This document shows positions 43,599 through 52,049 of a stretch of DNA of 64,000 nt, in pieces. Below the pieces are notes generated by a model. That model searched no databases, was not told the DNA's origin, and worked only from the letters and a program-made list of their open reading frames with translations. The stretch lies in NCBI GenBank assembly GCA_017432615.1, contig JAFRIV010000011.1, positions 1-64,000 of the forward strand. The letters run 5' to 3'. Within the stretch, counting starts at the first letter, position 1. Each line of letters begins with the position of its first letter. The position numbers and the translations under genes were made by a program. This DNA is from Oscillospiraceae bacterium (GTDB lineage: Bacteria > Bacillota > Clostridia > Oscillospirales > Oscillospiraceae).

Positions 43599-45061
43599 GG
43601 TGCTTTCCTTTCCGCTGCAGGGCAGGTTGCATGCCACACCATTGCGACGACGAGCGCAAGATAGATCGAAGCGTTCGGGCGCCGCATCATGGCGCCGGAG
43701 AAGTATGCCAGGCCAAGCTGCAGCGTATAGCACATCAGCAGCGTGAAGTTTCTTACCGTAAGTGCCCTGCGGTACTCCCGTATCAGCAGCAGCAGGATCC
43801 TTCCGTACAGGAAGAGAGCTGCGAGGATATAGACCGCAAACCCAAAATACCCGTAATAATAGAAGATGGCGAACCAGTCATTTTCCAGGTCTTCAAAATC
43901 GTTCTTCATATGCCCGAATTCGAACCCGAAAACTCGGGTCAGCGTATCGCTGTCCTCAAAGATAAAGCGGGCATTCAATCGTTTCATATTCCGGGTATCG
44001 CCCAGCACTTTAGCACTGACGGTCCCGTTGAGGCCGCGGATCACGCGGTCAACGTCGTACTTCTGGCGAAGCGTTTCGACTGTGCTGTCGATGAAACGGA
44101 TATAATAGACGGTAAGACGTTCATGCACCTCGGGAATAGAGAGTTTTTCTTCCAGCGACAGGCTGTAGATATCATATCCCAGATCTGCGATCTCACGGGC
44201 AAAGCGCTCCTCATTGTCGTTGTAGGAATTTCTTTCCAGCTCTTCCATTTTATAGCGGGGAGTGATCGGGTAGACCGCGATCGTCAGGACAAACAGCGCC
44301 GCCATTTCCAGCAGCACGATGCGGGTAGCTTTTTCGATTTTTTCCTTTCGCAGGAAACCGAGAAATATCGTAAAAAGCGGGAACCCTGCCATGATTGCCA
44401 GCAGCGTAAGGAAGCAGGCTGTCGTTCCGTTGGTGATCAGCGCGGCAAACAGCAGCGGCGGCAGCAGAACCCGCACCCAGGTTTTCCCGTCTTTCACGGC
44501 AAAATACGCCGTAAACACCGCCAGTGTAGAAAGGATATCGCTGTGGCAGCAGCGGTTACTGTCGATGACCCAGCCGGAAATACCGAGTTTTTCAATGGTA
44601 TAAGTATAAGTATAGGTATCGGTAACTGCAGAGAGAACGATCACGAGCCCGGTCAGGCCCGCACTGATCATAATGCCTTTTAAGATCTGGTTTTCAATGG
44701 TGCCGTTTTCCCCGTCGCCGTACAGGCAGCAGAAGCAGATGGCCATTACCGGCATATACACCACTTTGGAAATATACAGGATATCCGCCCGGAGATTCAT
44801 ATATCCCACTCGAAATCCATTCACTGTGTGGAGAGCGAATACCGTTGCCACAACGGCCATGGCGAAAAAAAAGCCCTTGCTGCGTCTTTTCAGCAGCACT
44901 GTAAACACAACCGCGACCATACACAGCAGGCGGATCACGCCGGCGGCCGTCCCGCTTTCGCTTGCCGTCCAGAAAGCAAGCACATCCAAAAGCGGCTGTG
45001 CGGCGATCAGAACGATCATCCAGTATTTCCGGACCAGCGTTTGAATGTTATTCTCTTTCAT
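43595..45061 (-). CDS. O-antigen ligase/polymerase-like membrane protein
   Basis: A 488-residue integral membrane protein with roughly ten hydrophobic segments and one large hydrophilic loop between about 260 and 400, the layout of Wzy polymerases and O-antigen ligases. There is no strong catalytic motif; the role is inferred from topology and from lying between two glycosyltransferases. In a Gram-positive cell it would polymerise or attach an exopolysaccharide or wall glycan. Its start overlaps the GT4 gene by 14 bases. Confidence 0.72.
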   Translation of the reverse strand: MKENNIQTLVRKYWMIVLIAAQPLLDVLAFWTASESGTAAGVIRLLCMVAVVFTVLLKRRSKGFFFAMAVVATVFALHTVNGFRVGYMNLRADILYISKVVYMPVMAICFCCLYGDGENGTIENQILKGIMISAGLTGLVIVLSAVTDTYTYTYTIEKLGISGWVIDSNRCCHSDILSTLAVFTAYFAVKDGKTWVRVLLPPLLFAALITNGTTACFLTLLAIMAGFPLFTIFLGFLRKEKIEKATRIVLLEMAALFVLTIAVYPITPRYKMEELERNSYNDNEERFAREIADLGYDIYSLSLEEKLSIPEVHERLTVYYIRFIDSTVETLRQKYDVDRVIRGLNGTVSAKVLGDTRNMKRLNARFIFEDSDTLTRVFGFEFGHMKNDFEDLENDWFAIFYYYGYFGFAVYILAALFLYGRILLLLIREYRRALTVRNFTLLMCYTLQLGLAYFSGAMMRRPNASIYLALVVAMVWHATCPAAERKAP

Positions 45062-46199
45062 GTTGGAAATGCTCCTCGATCAGATCAAACCAGATTTTCC
45101 CAACGGCTTCGCGGGAAAACGCAAGGCTCAGCGCGCGGCTGCTCCCGGCCATCTTCTCCCGAAGCGCATCATCACGCATCAGGCAGGCCAGGGCTTCACA
45201 GAAATCCTCTTCCTGTCCGACCAGCCGGCCGTTTTCCCCGTCATGCACCAGCATATTCAACCCGCCGCGGGTATCGAATGCAACGATCGGCAGGCTGCAG
45301 CTCATTGCCTCCAGCAGCACGAAGGGAAAGCCTTCCGAGTAGGAGGACATGGCAAACACGGCAGCTTTCGTCATAGCCTGCTGCACTTCGGGAGCAGAAT
45401 AACGCCCGGCAAGCGTGACGCAGCCTTCCAAAGCAAATTCGGAAATGCATTTCTCAAGCCTGCCCTGTTCTTCCCCGCTGCCGACAATGACCAGCTTCCA
45501 CGCCGGGAACTGTTCATGAATCTTCGCAAACAGCCGGATCAATCTGTCATATCCCTTCACCGGATGCAGCCTGCCCACGCTGAGTACCGTTCTGTCCCGG
45601 TTTCGGGGATCCGCCTCAGGGGGGATCGTCTCCATAAAATTCGGCACATACAGCACTCTGGTATGCTTATTGCCCTGCATCAGTTCCTGCACTTCCTGCT
45701 CCATCTTCGGGCTGAGCAGCGTAAAGACATCGATCCCGCCATAATCATGCTGAAAATGGCGAACCAGTTTTTTTTCGTAGGCGTGATCCTGATGGAGCTG
45801 GGCGATCTTCATGACTCCCGCCCGTCCGTACCGTGAGAGCAAAACGGCATGTTCATCCCGCATGGCCACCACCACACCGGACGGAATATTCCTGACTGCC
45901 CGGATCACAGAGGTTCTCTTCTGAACAAGAATAGCTGCTGCCCGTACGCTTTCTTTCAGCAGGGAGGGAATGTTGCGTGCATGAAGTGCTTCTTTCCATT
46001 CTTCCCGGTTCGGGATATCCTTTAACAGATAGGTGACTTTTACCCTGCTGTCGATGGGATAAGCGGGGGCATTCGGCATATCATAAACAGAAAGGATCTC
46101 CACGTCGTAGCGCTCTGCCATCAGATTGGCAAATTCACAGACTGCTTTTTCAACACCGCCGTACGCCAGATGCAGAGCAAGGATCGTCACTTTTCTCAT
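45048..46199 (-). CDS. Glycosyltransferase family 4 (GT-B)
   Basis: A 383-residue enzyme. The start is ATG 46199, with GAGGAA upstream, rather than 46229. HLAYGGVEKAVCEFANLM at the N terminus is the acceptor-side Gly-rich loop; LSVGRLHPVKGYDRLI near 220 and SSYSEGFPFVLLEAMSCSLPIVAFD near 295 (E-x7-E motif) are the GT4 donor-site signatures. It is a retaining transferase, acting at the membrane's inner face, and the first gene of a three-gene polysaccharide operon downstream of rplS. Confidence 0.9.
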   Translation of the reverse strand: MRKVTILALHLAYGGVEKAVCEFANLMAERYDVEILSVYDMPNAPAYPIDSRVKVTYLLKDIPNREEWKEALHARNIPSLLKESVRAAAILVQKRTSVIRAVRNIPSGVVVAMRDEHAVLLSRYGRAGVMKIAQLHQDHAYEKKLVRHFQHDYGGIDVFTLLSPKMEQEVQELMQGNKHTRVLYVPNFMETIPPEADPRNRDRTVLSVGRLHPVKGYDRLIRLFAKIHEQFPAWKLVIVGSGEEQGRLEKCISEFALEGCVTLAGRYSAPEVQQAMTKAAVFAMSSYSEGFPFVLLEAMSCSLPIVAFDTRGGLNMLVHDGENGRLVGQEEDFCEALACLMRDDALREKMAGSSRALSLAFSREAVGKIWFDLIEEHFQHERE

Positions 46200-46242
46200 G
46201 CTGTTTTTCCTCTTTATCCAAATAGCCATTTTCTTTGCCGAA

Positions 46243-46280
46243 AAAGGAAAGCGGCACCCTCCGCAAGCGGAAGATGCCGA
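46243..46280 (-). terminator. rplS terminator
   Basis: On the - strand, a two-part stem (CGGCA/TGCCG and CCGC/GCGG, 46252-46279) is followed by the T-rich TTTCCTTTTT. It separates rplS from the GT4 operon, though some read-through is likely. Confidence 0.65.
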
Positions 46281-46292
46281 TCGTGCAGCGCC

Positions 46293-46634
46293 TTACAGAC
46301 GCTCTTTGACCTTTGCCTTCTTGCCGACGCGATCGCGCAGGTAATACAGCTTCGCTTTGCGAACCTTGCCCTTGCGCACCGTCGTTACAGAAACGATGGA
46401 GGGAGAGTGAACCGGGAAGACCTTTTCGCAGCCCACACCGTAAGAAATGCGGCGCACGGTGATCGTTTCATTGATACCGCCATGCTTTCTTGCAATGATT
46501 GTGCCTTCAAAAGCCTGGGTACGCTCACGGCTGCCTTCTTTGACCTTGACGAGGACACGCACAGTGTCACCGACGCTCATTTCCGGCAGTTCCGGCTTCA
46601 TGTACTGTTCGCTGAGTGTTTTTACGAGATCCAT
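46293..46634 (-). CDS. rplS: 50S ribosomal protein L19
   Basis: Ribosomal protein at the 30S-50S interface, 113 residues. [24 protein letters not shown] and [15 protein letters not shown] are conserved L19 sequence, and the C terminus is strongly basic. It is transcribed alone with its own promoter and a leader of about 100 bases that may control it. Confidence 0.97.
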   Translation of the reverse strand: MDLVKTLSEQYMKPELPEMSVGDTVRVLVKVKEGSRERTQAFEGTIIARKHGGINETITVRRISYGVGCEKVFPVHSPSIVSVTTVRKGKVRKAKLYYLRDRVGKKAKVKERL

Positions 46635-46733
46635 ATCGAACCCTTTCTTATACTATAGACGTTCATAACCGTTGGGTATCCTGACCTCGGCCAGCGGACC
46701 GCCTTTCTGGAACATACGGCCAGGCCGCATGCT
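46635..46733 (-). promoter_or_regulatory. rplS 5' leader (candidate L19 leader)
   Basis: About 99 transcribed bases between the promoter and the ATG. It holds GC-rich short complementary blocks (GCGGCCTGGCCG, GGTCCGCTGGCCGAGG) that can pair. Firmicutes often carry an autoregulatory L19 leader here; the match to that class is not tested. Confidence 0.45.
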
Positions 46734-46738
46734 TTGAT

Positions 46739-46767
46739 AGAATACCATACCCCGCCTCTTTTTGCAA
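46739..46767 (-). promoter_or_regulatory. rplS promoter
   Basis: On the - strand: -35 TTGCAA (46767-46762), 17-base spacer, -10 TATTCT (46744-46739). Confidence 0.7.
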
Positions 46768-47020
46768 GCACTTTTTTATGCCGCCAGCATAAATGATTTT
46801 TCGCAATTTTCAGCGGCGAAAAACAGACGAGAACCGCTCCCGTCAGGGAATCGGCAGAAGACCAGAAGACTATGCCTGCAGAGGGTTGCCTCTCTCAAAC
46901 CGGCAGGATCATTGGAAATGGTCATCCGCTGAGCTGTCATGCGCTTGAAAGGCAGTAAAATAAACCGGGGACGGTCCCAAAAAAAGAATCGTCCCCGGTG
47001 CGTATTGCCTGCAGCATGCG
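46768..47020. other. 253-base gene-free region
   Basis: No gene is visible. It contains the palindromic element at 46964-46999 near the end of the LRR-BMP gene; the rest (46768-46960) shows nothing I can name. Confidence 0.55.
46964..46999. repeat. REP-like palindrome, probable terminator
   Basis: ACCGGGGACG (46964-46973) and CGTCCCCGGT (46990-46999) are perfect 10-base arms around a 16-base A-rich loop. It directly follows the stop of the LRR-BMP gene. Similar GGGGACGGT palindromes are dispersed repeats in many Clostridia, so it may be both a repeat element and a transcription end. Confidence 0.6.
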
Positions 47021-49402
47021 TTATTTGATATTGCCCTGATAGTCTACAACAAATGCTGTGGTGGCCGGTGCAGTATTCGTGTTTCCGGAGACAGAGACAC
47101 TTCCGGAATGCATGGCAGAAACAAGAGCTTCATAGTCAGCCTCGGTGAAACTGCTGCTGAACCGGGTGGAAGGAGCGAGCTGAACATGATTCTCAGCAGG
47201 AACGTCAGAGACGATGCCGAGCGTTTCAACTCTGCCGCCCTCGAAAGTCCCGTCAAGGATTGCCTGAAGCTGTGAACGGATCGTTGCGGAAAGCCCCTTC
47301 ATTGCCGAAGTAAGCGTGATGCCTTCACCGTAGAGACCGTCAATGGTACCGGCCTGGTCAACGTCAACCCCAATGACCTTTCCGCCAGCCCTTGCAGCTG
47401 CTTCAGCGGCAGAGGTGAAGATGCCGCCGCCGCAGGCAAAGACGACTTCCGTGCCGGCTGCATACCAGGCGTCCATATAAGCGGTGATGTCTGAATCGCC
47501 GTAGAATTGGTTGCCGTAAACGTATTTCATTTCCACGTCGGAGAGGCCGCATTCAGCAGCGGCAGCGTCAGCGCCCTGAATAAAGCCGTAACCGTAACGG
47601 ACAACTGCGGGAACTGCCATACCGCCCAGGAAGCCGAGCTTGGTGTAGCCGAGTTTCACAGCGGCATAGCCTGCCATGTAACCGCACAGCTCTTCCCGAT
47701 AGACAGAACAGTAAAGGTTTGAAGGAATGTCGGAAGCAAGATCGCCGATGTCGCCTTCGCTGACGTCAAGTGCAATGAAGGTGATGTCGTCATATTCGGG
47801 AGCGACTTCCTGAATGGCCGGGCCGAATGCGTAACCGGGCATGATGATGACGGAGTGACCGTCGTCAATGGCCTTCTCGATGGAGGTGATACGGTCTTCA
47901 TCGGAGTCGGATGCGGGTTTGTAGTACCGGAAGCTGAGGCTGTTTGCTTCAGCAAATGCCGTGCAGGCTTCATAGGAGGTCTGGTTGAAGGACTGGTCGG
48001 TAATGTCGCCGTAGTCGGTGATCAAGGCAACGCATAAAGGATCAGTTCCACGTACCGGAATTCCGACACCCGAAATGGAAGTGCTGTCGGGCGCATAGGT
48101 ACCGTCATAAAGCCTGCCGACCAGCGTCTCATAATCTTCGACGGTAAATCCTGCGGCAAATCGGGTGGATGGCGCCAGTCCGACGTGGTTCCTTTCCGGG
48201 TCACTGCTGACGACGCCAAAGCTGAGGGTATCGCCGCCGAAATCGGCCCAGTTGTTCTCTTCAATGGCTTCCAGCACCGTCTTTACCGTTACGCCGGTGT
48301 TCTTCATCGCGCTGGTGACCGTCGTTCCGTCTCCGAAAATACCGTCAATAACGGAAGCCTGGTCTGTATCCACCCCGATCAGCTTGCCCTTGCCGCCTTC
48401 GGCTATGGCGCCTCCTACTGCGCCCCAGATGCCGCCTCCGCAGGCAAAAACAACTTCAACCCCCATCGCATCGTACCATTTCCGCATGTGGGCTGTAATA
48501 TCGGGATTCGGGGCGAATGTGCCCGCATAGTCATACTCCACCTGAATCTCACCGGTGTTCCCGAGCTCGGAAGCTGCCGTAGCTGCCCCCTGTACAAACC
48601 CGTAGCCGTAGCTGTTTACAGACGGAATATCCATACCGCCCAGGAAGCCCAGATGCCTGTAACCGAGCTTCACCGCTGCATAACCGGCCATAAATCCGGC
48701 CTGCTCTTCTCTGTAAGTGGCTGTGAAGACATTGGAAGGCGTCTCATCCAGCGTGAAGTCGATCCCGATAAACTTCACCTCTTCATACCGGCTTGCCCAG
48801 CCCGGGAGGCCGTCCGAATACTGAAATCCCGGCAGGATGATCACGTTGCAGCCGGCGGAAACAGCCTGATCCACCGCATCATCAGCGGTCACATTTTCTC
48901 CTGTCTGAAACACATTGAAAAGATGATCGTGCTCATCGCAGAACGCGTCGGCCGCATCGTAACAGTCGTTCAGGAAAGCATCGTCCTGAATAAAGCCGTC
49001 GGCTAACATTGCCACATGCAGTTCGGGCTTCGTGCCGCGGACCACCTTCAATCCGGGGCAATTGGCAAAAGCCGTTTCGTCAATATTGACATTCTCCCCG
49101 ATGTACAGTGTTCCTGAAAGACCGGTGCAGCCGTCAAAAGCGTGTGCTCCAATGGTCTGAACCGACGGCGGAATCACAGGAAGCCCTGAAAACCCCGTGC
49201 ATCCGGCGAAAGCATAAGCCCCTATCGTCACAACCCCGGCCGGTAAGCTGAGTTCTCCTGTAAGGGACGTGCAGTTCAGAAATGCCTCCTCCTCAACCGT
49301 CAGCAGATCTTCCGGCAGATCCAGAAACTCGGCGCCGGCCGCAGGAATGCAGACTGTAAACAGAAGGGCAAGGCCAAGGAAAAGCGAGCAGAACCGTTTC
49401 AT
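47021..49402 (-). CDS. Secreted BspA-type LRR protein with two BMP (PnrA-like) domains
   Basis: The start is ATG 49402, with GGAGG ten bases upstream, giving about 793 residues with a signal peptide ending IPAAGA. Residues about 25-120 hold three or four BspA-type leucine-rich repeats (VTIGAYAFAGCTG, QTIGAHAFDGCTG). Two BMP-family solute-binding domains follow (about 125-430 and 440-740). Each has GYGFVQGA/GYGFIQGA, VVFACGGG and LAPSTRF, so they arose by duplication. BMP domains usually bind nucleosides or act as lipoproteins of ABC transporters, but there is no lipobox and no permease gene nearby. It is probably a secreted or wall-associated binding protein. Confidence 0.82.
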   Translation of the reverse strand: MKRFCSLFLGLALLFTVCIPAAGAEFLDLPEDLLTVEEEAFLNCTSLTGELSLPAGVVTIGAYAFAGCTGFSGLPVIPPSVQTIGAHAFDGCTGLSGTLYIGENVNIDETAFANCPGLKVVRGTKPELHVAMLADGFIQDDAFLNDCYDAADAFCDEHDHLFNVFQTGENVTADDAVDQAVSAGCNVIILPGFQYSDGLPGWASRYEEVKFIGIDFTLDETPSNVFTATYREEQAGFMAGYAAVKLGYRHLGFLGGMDIPSVNSYGYGFVQGAATAASELGNTGEIQVEYDYAGTFAPNPDITAHMRKWYDAMGVEVVFACGGGIWGAVGGAIAEGGKGKLIGVDTDQASVIDGIFGDGTTVTSAMKNTGVTVKTVLEAIEENNWADFGGDTLSFGVVSSDPERNHVGLAPSTRFAAGFTVEDYETLVGRLYDGTYAPDSTSISGVGIPVRGTDPLCVALITDYGDITDQSFNQTSYEACTAFAEANSLSFRYYKPASDSDEDRITSIEKAIDDGHSVIIMPGYAFGPAIQEVAPEYDDITFIALDVSEGDIGDLASDIPSNLYCSVYREELCGYMAGYAAVKLGYTKLGFLGGMAVPAVVRYGYGFIQGADAAAAECGLSDVEMKYVYGNQFYGDSDITAYMDAWYAAGTEVVFACGGGIFTSAAEAAARAGGKVIGVDVDQAGTIDGLYGEGITLTSAMKGLSATIRSQLQAILDGTFEGGRVETLGIVSDVPAENHVQLAPSTRFSSSFTEADYEALVSAMHSGSVSVSGNTNTAPATTAFVVDYQGNIK

Positions 49403-49542
49403 AATAAGCTGTCCTCCATGAAAATCATTCTCCGCAGAAAATATTACCATGAAGCAGGAAGAATATCAACAGAAAAAGCCGGAAAAGGAAGCGGTCTGCG
49501 GATGTTTTCCAAGAGTACTTCCCGAGAATCCGAAAATCTGTG

Positions 49543-49571
49543 TTGTAAAAACGGACAAGATGTGTTACTAT
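49543..49571 (+). promoter_or_regulatory. Promoter of the small membrane protein
   Basis: -35 TTGTAA (49543-49548), 17-base spacer, -10 TACTAT (49566-49571). Confidence 0.6.
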
Positions 49572-49655
49572 CGGACTATTCTTAAACGTCTCTGATGTGG
49601 CCTGTTTACTTCACGAGAAAAACAGAGAATACTGACGAATGAAGGAGGAGTATCC

Positions 49656-49850
49656 ATGAAAGAAAAACTTGAAAAGGTCTGGACGAAAATCGGCAAATTC
49701 CTGCTCTGGGCACTGGTCGCCGCGCTTTGCGGCTGCCTGATTGCCCTGGTTGTTGTGCATCGCCGCGTCATCATCGCTTGGATCAAGGGTGAACCGCTTC
49801 CTGAGCTCCCGGAGGGGAAGTGCTGCCATAAATTCTGCAAAAAGGAATAA
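49656..49850 (+). CDS. Small single-pass membrane protein, unknown
   Basis: A 64-residue protein with an excellent ribosome site (AAGGAGGAGTATCC before the ATG). A basic N-terminal helix (KEKLEKVWTKIGK) leads into one membrane helix (about 16-34, including two Cys), then a basic segment (HRRVIIAWIKG) and a Cys-rich tail (GKCCHKFCKKE). The Cys pairs could bind metal. It has its own promoter and a strong terminator. The family is not recognised. Confidence 0.75.
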   Translation: MKEKLEKVWTKIGKFLLWALVAALCGCLIALVVVHRRVIIAWIKGEPLPELPEGKCCHKFCKKE

Positions 49851-49865
49851 CGCGCAAAACCGCGG

Positions 49866-49911
49866 AAAGCCCCGGACTTGTAGAAACCCCTCTACGAGTC
49901 CGGGGCTTTTT
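49866..49911 (+). terminator. Strong intrinsic terminator
   Basis: A long stem (AAAGCCCCGGACT with AGTCCGGGGCTTT, plus inner GTAG/CTAC pairing) is followed by TTTT. It ends the small-protein gene and can also stop the convergent GT1 gene. Confidence 0.85.
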
Positions 49912-49970
49912 CAGGGAACTCTTTGGTGAGGGCATAATCCCGGGCGCATGCCGGCCCCTTTGCCTCCCTA

Positions 49971-51161
49971 TCAGTCCCGGCGGTCAGCGGAGAGATGCGG
50001 AGCCGTTTCGATGAAATCCGCTGCGCCCTTTACGCCCGGGCAGCTTTTGAAATCGTCACTGCAGGCTTTCGCCGCACGGAGATATTTCGGATCCGCAAGC
50101 AAAGTCCTGACCGTCTTTTTTATCCCGTCCACGGAATCGTCGCGCAGGTATTCTCCGGCTCCGATCTCATAGGCACGGCGCGCTACCGCCTCCTGTTCAT
50201 TCGTCTGCGGATAAAAAGCCATGGAGGATGCCATATACAGACTCTCTGAAACGCTGTTCATCCCGCAATGCGTGATAAACACGCTGGTCCGCGAGAGTAC
50301 ATCCAGCTGATCCACGTACGGGAAAACTTTGATGTTGTCCGGCAGCGCCCCCAGGGAGTTTGCATCAACAGCCTTTCCGCAGGAGATGATCACCTCGACA
50401 TTCTCATCCTTCAGCGCCTCGATACATTTGCTGTAAAAATCGGGCCGGTCGTTGATCACGGTTCCCATAGAGACATAAACCAGCGGTTTCCCCGGATCTT
50501 TCTCCGGCTGCTTATCCGAAAAGACCGAGGGCCCTGCAAAGAGGTAATGATCGGAAAAACTTTCGCGGTACGGCTGGAACTTCTCGGAAGTATACACGAT
50601 GTTATCCGTGACATTGTCACTCTGTACCAGGGAAAGCAGACCTTTGAACCGATACCCGAGTTTACGGAGTTTTTTCAGTTCCCTGTTCACTCTCGGCATC
50701 CCGGTGATCAGGCCGACGATCTCCCTCGGCGACTGTTTCATATAGCCCGATGACATTTTGTTAAAGGCAAAGGTACTGGTGGATATCACAAGCGGAACCT
50801 TATATTTCCATGCATTCAGTTTTCCCCAAAAGCACACGGAATCCGAAAAGACTACATCCGGCTTGAATGTTCCGAATTCTTCCTGCAGAAAATCGGTCAT
50901 GTTGATCGTGATACGGATATCCTGAATCGTCATCTCTGTTGAGGATACCGCTTTCAGGCCCGCCGCTTCTCCGGCACTGAGTTCATCCAGAAAACGATCA
51001 CAGGAGATGAACTCCGCGCCGGTCTTTTCGATCTTTTCCCTGAACTCCTCAAACGAATAAAAACGCACCTGATCGCCGCGATGTACAAGCTCGGTCACTA
51101 CCGGCAGCAACGGATTGGTATGTCCGTGGGCCGGTATACAGAATACCGCTATCTTTTTCAT
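49971..51161 (-). CDS. Glycosyltransferase family 1 (MGT/UGT type)
   Basis: A 396-residue GT-B enzyme related to macrolide and sterol/flavonoid glucosyltransferases. IAVFCIPAHGHTNPLLPVV is the N-terminal acceptor-domain signature; LVYVSMGTV near 230, and VFITHCGMNSVSESLYMASSMAFYP near 290-315 (H-C-G-x-x-S-x-x-E, the donor-binding block) with TNEQEAVARR define the family. Such enzymes glycosylate small hydrophobic molecules, often to inactivate antibiotics or modify secondary metabolites. It is the second gene of an operon behind an AbrB-type regulator (ATGA overlap at 51158-51161). Confidence 0.85.
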   Translation of the reverse strand: MKKIAVFCIPAHGHTNPLLPVVTELVHRGDQVRFYSFEEFREKIEKTGAEFISCDRFLDELSAGEAAGLKAVSSTEMTIQDIRITINMTDFLQEEFGTFKPDVVFSDSVCFWGKLNAWKYKVPLVISTSTFAFNKMSSGYMKQSPREIVGLITGMPRVNRELKKLRKLGYRFKGLLSLVQSDNVTDNIVYTSEKFQPYRESFSDHYLFAGPSVFSDKQPEKDPGKPLVYVSMGTVINDRPDFYSKCIEALKDENVEVIISCGKAVDANSLGALPDNIKVFPYVDQLDVLSRTSVFITHCGMNSVSESLYMASSMAFYPQTNEQEAVARRAYEIGAGEYLRDDSVDGIKKTVRTLLADPKYLRAAKACSDDFKSCPGVKGAADFIETAPHLSADRRD

Positions 51162-51370
51162 TCGTCCTCCTTTCCGTTAAAGGCACGTTTAAAATATTCG
51201 GCAAACGAAGTTTTGGGAGGGATCGCTATTCCCCGATTCACATCCCCGAGCAGGATCAGCGTATCTCCGGGATTGATCCCGAATATCTCCCGTGCCTGCT
51301 TCGGGATAACGATCTGTCCCTTTTCCCCGACCGTTGCCGTCCAGATATATTTCCCTTCCGGATGAGCCAT
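51158..51370 (-). CDS. AbrB/SpoVT-type transcription regulator
   Basis: A 70-residue protein with an N-terminal swapped-hairpin DNA-binding domain: WTATVGEKGQIVIPKQAREIFGINPGDTLIL is the AbrB/MazE pattern. The start is ATG 51370, since GGGGG lies seven bases upstream; ATG 51376 overlaps that site. It dimerises and is likely to regulate its own operon, which also encodes the GT1. Repeated AGTAT/ATACT words around its -10 are the probable operator. Confidence 0.88.
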   Translation of the reverse strand: MAHPEGKYIWTATVGEKGQIVIPKQAREIFGINPGDTLILLGDVNRGIAIPPKTSFAEYFKRAFNGKEDE

Positions 51371-51402
51371 GTTCATTCCCCCAGTTTCTGATTTGTATCT
51401 AA

Positions 51403-51450
51403 AGTATGATTTGTTATACTTTTTATACTCTTTTATCCGGTTTTTGTCAA
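51403..51450 (-). promoter_or_regulatory. Promoter and likely AbrB operator
   Basis: On the - strand: -35 TTGACA (51450-51445), 17-base spacer, -10 TATAAA (51427-51422). AGTAT (51403-51407) with ATACT at 51416-51420 and again at 51425-51429 forms an inverted and a direct repeat over the -10. Confidence 0.7.
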
Positions 51451-51552
51451 GGCAAAAAGAAAAAACCGGGCTTGGCAGCTTTCCTGCCGCATCCGGCTGA
51501 TCGGAGCTCCCCATGCGCAAACCGACAGGAACCCGTCTGTAAAAAGTTGCTC

Positions 51553-51581
51553 TTGACTTTTGTCAGCGACTGGCGCATCAT
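51553..51581 (+). promoter_or_regulatory. Promoter of the MoaE-like/sulfatase operon
   Basis: -35 TTGACT (51553-51558), 17-base spacer, -10 CATCAT (51576-51581; weak). Confidence 0.45.
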
Positions 51582-51619
51582 CTTACCAGACAGTTTAAGC
51601 GTACAAAAAAGGAGAAGAA

Positions 51620-52036
51620 ATGAGCACAAGAACTACTCCCTCCGCGGACGAATGGCTCCGCGAAGCAAAGCAGGATCCTTCCGCCGCACAGTGCGGGATG
51701 TTTCTCCTGCACAACGGGATCGTCCGGCAAAGCGCTCGGGAAGAGGTCCGAAACGGAGCGCAGGGGCTTCCTCCTGTCGTCGGCATGCATTTCTCCTATG
51801 ATGCGGAAAAGGTCAGCGCCGCAAAAAACAAAGCGCTTGCCATGCCCGGGATCTTTTATGTCCGGATCTGGCTGAATGAAGGGGTGCTCTCCGTTGGAGA
51901 GGACATCATGCTTGTTCTTGTCGGCGGAGATATCCGCCCGCATGTGGTCGATGCTCTGCAGGCGCTTGTGGGAGAACTGAAAAATCATTGTGTCATCGAA
52001 AAAGAGATCCCTTCCTCCGAGGGGCAGGGCGCATGA
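51620..52036 (+). CDS. MoaE-like protein (molybdopterin synthase large-subunit fold)
   Basis: A 138-residue protein with the MoaE pattern: GMFLLHNGIVRQSAR (cf. the family's GA...F.G.VR), then MHFSYDAEKVSAAKNKALAMPG, VRIWLNEGVLSVGEDIMLVLVGG and a C-terminal helix VVDALQALVGELK followed by IEKEI. In true MoaE the product is molybdopterin together with MoaD, but no other cofactor gene is nearby, and the Lys/Arg-rich active-site tail is weak. It may be a degenerate family member with another role. AAAAAGGAGAAGAA precedes the ATG; it is 14 bases upstream of the sulfatase-like gene. Confidence 0.65.
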   Translation: MSTRTTPSADEWLREAKQDPSAAQCGMFLLHNGIVRQSAREEVRNGAQGLPPVVGMHFSYDAEKVSAAKNKALAMPGIFYVRIWLNEGVLSVGEDIMLVLVGGDIRPHVVDALQALVGELKNHCVIEKEIPSSEGQGA

Positions 52037-52049
52037 AAAGGAGGATCCT

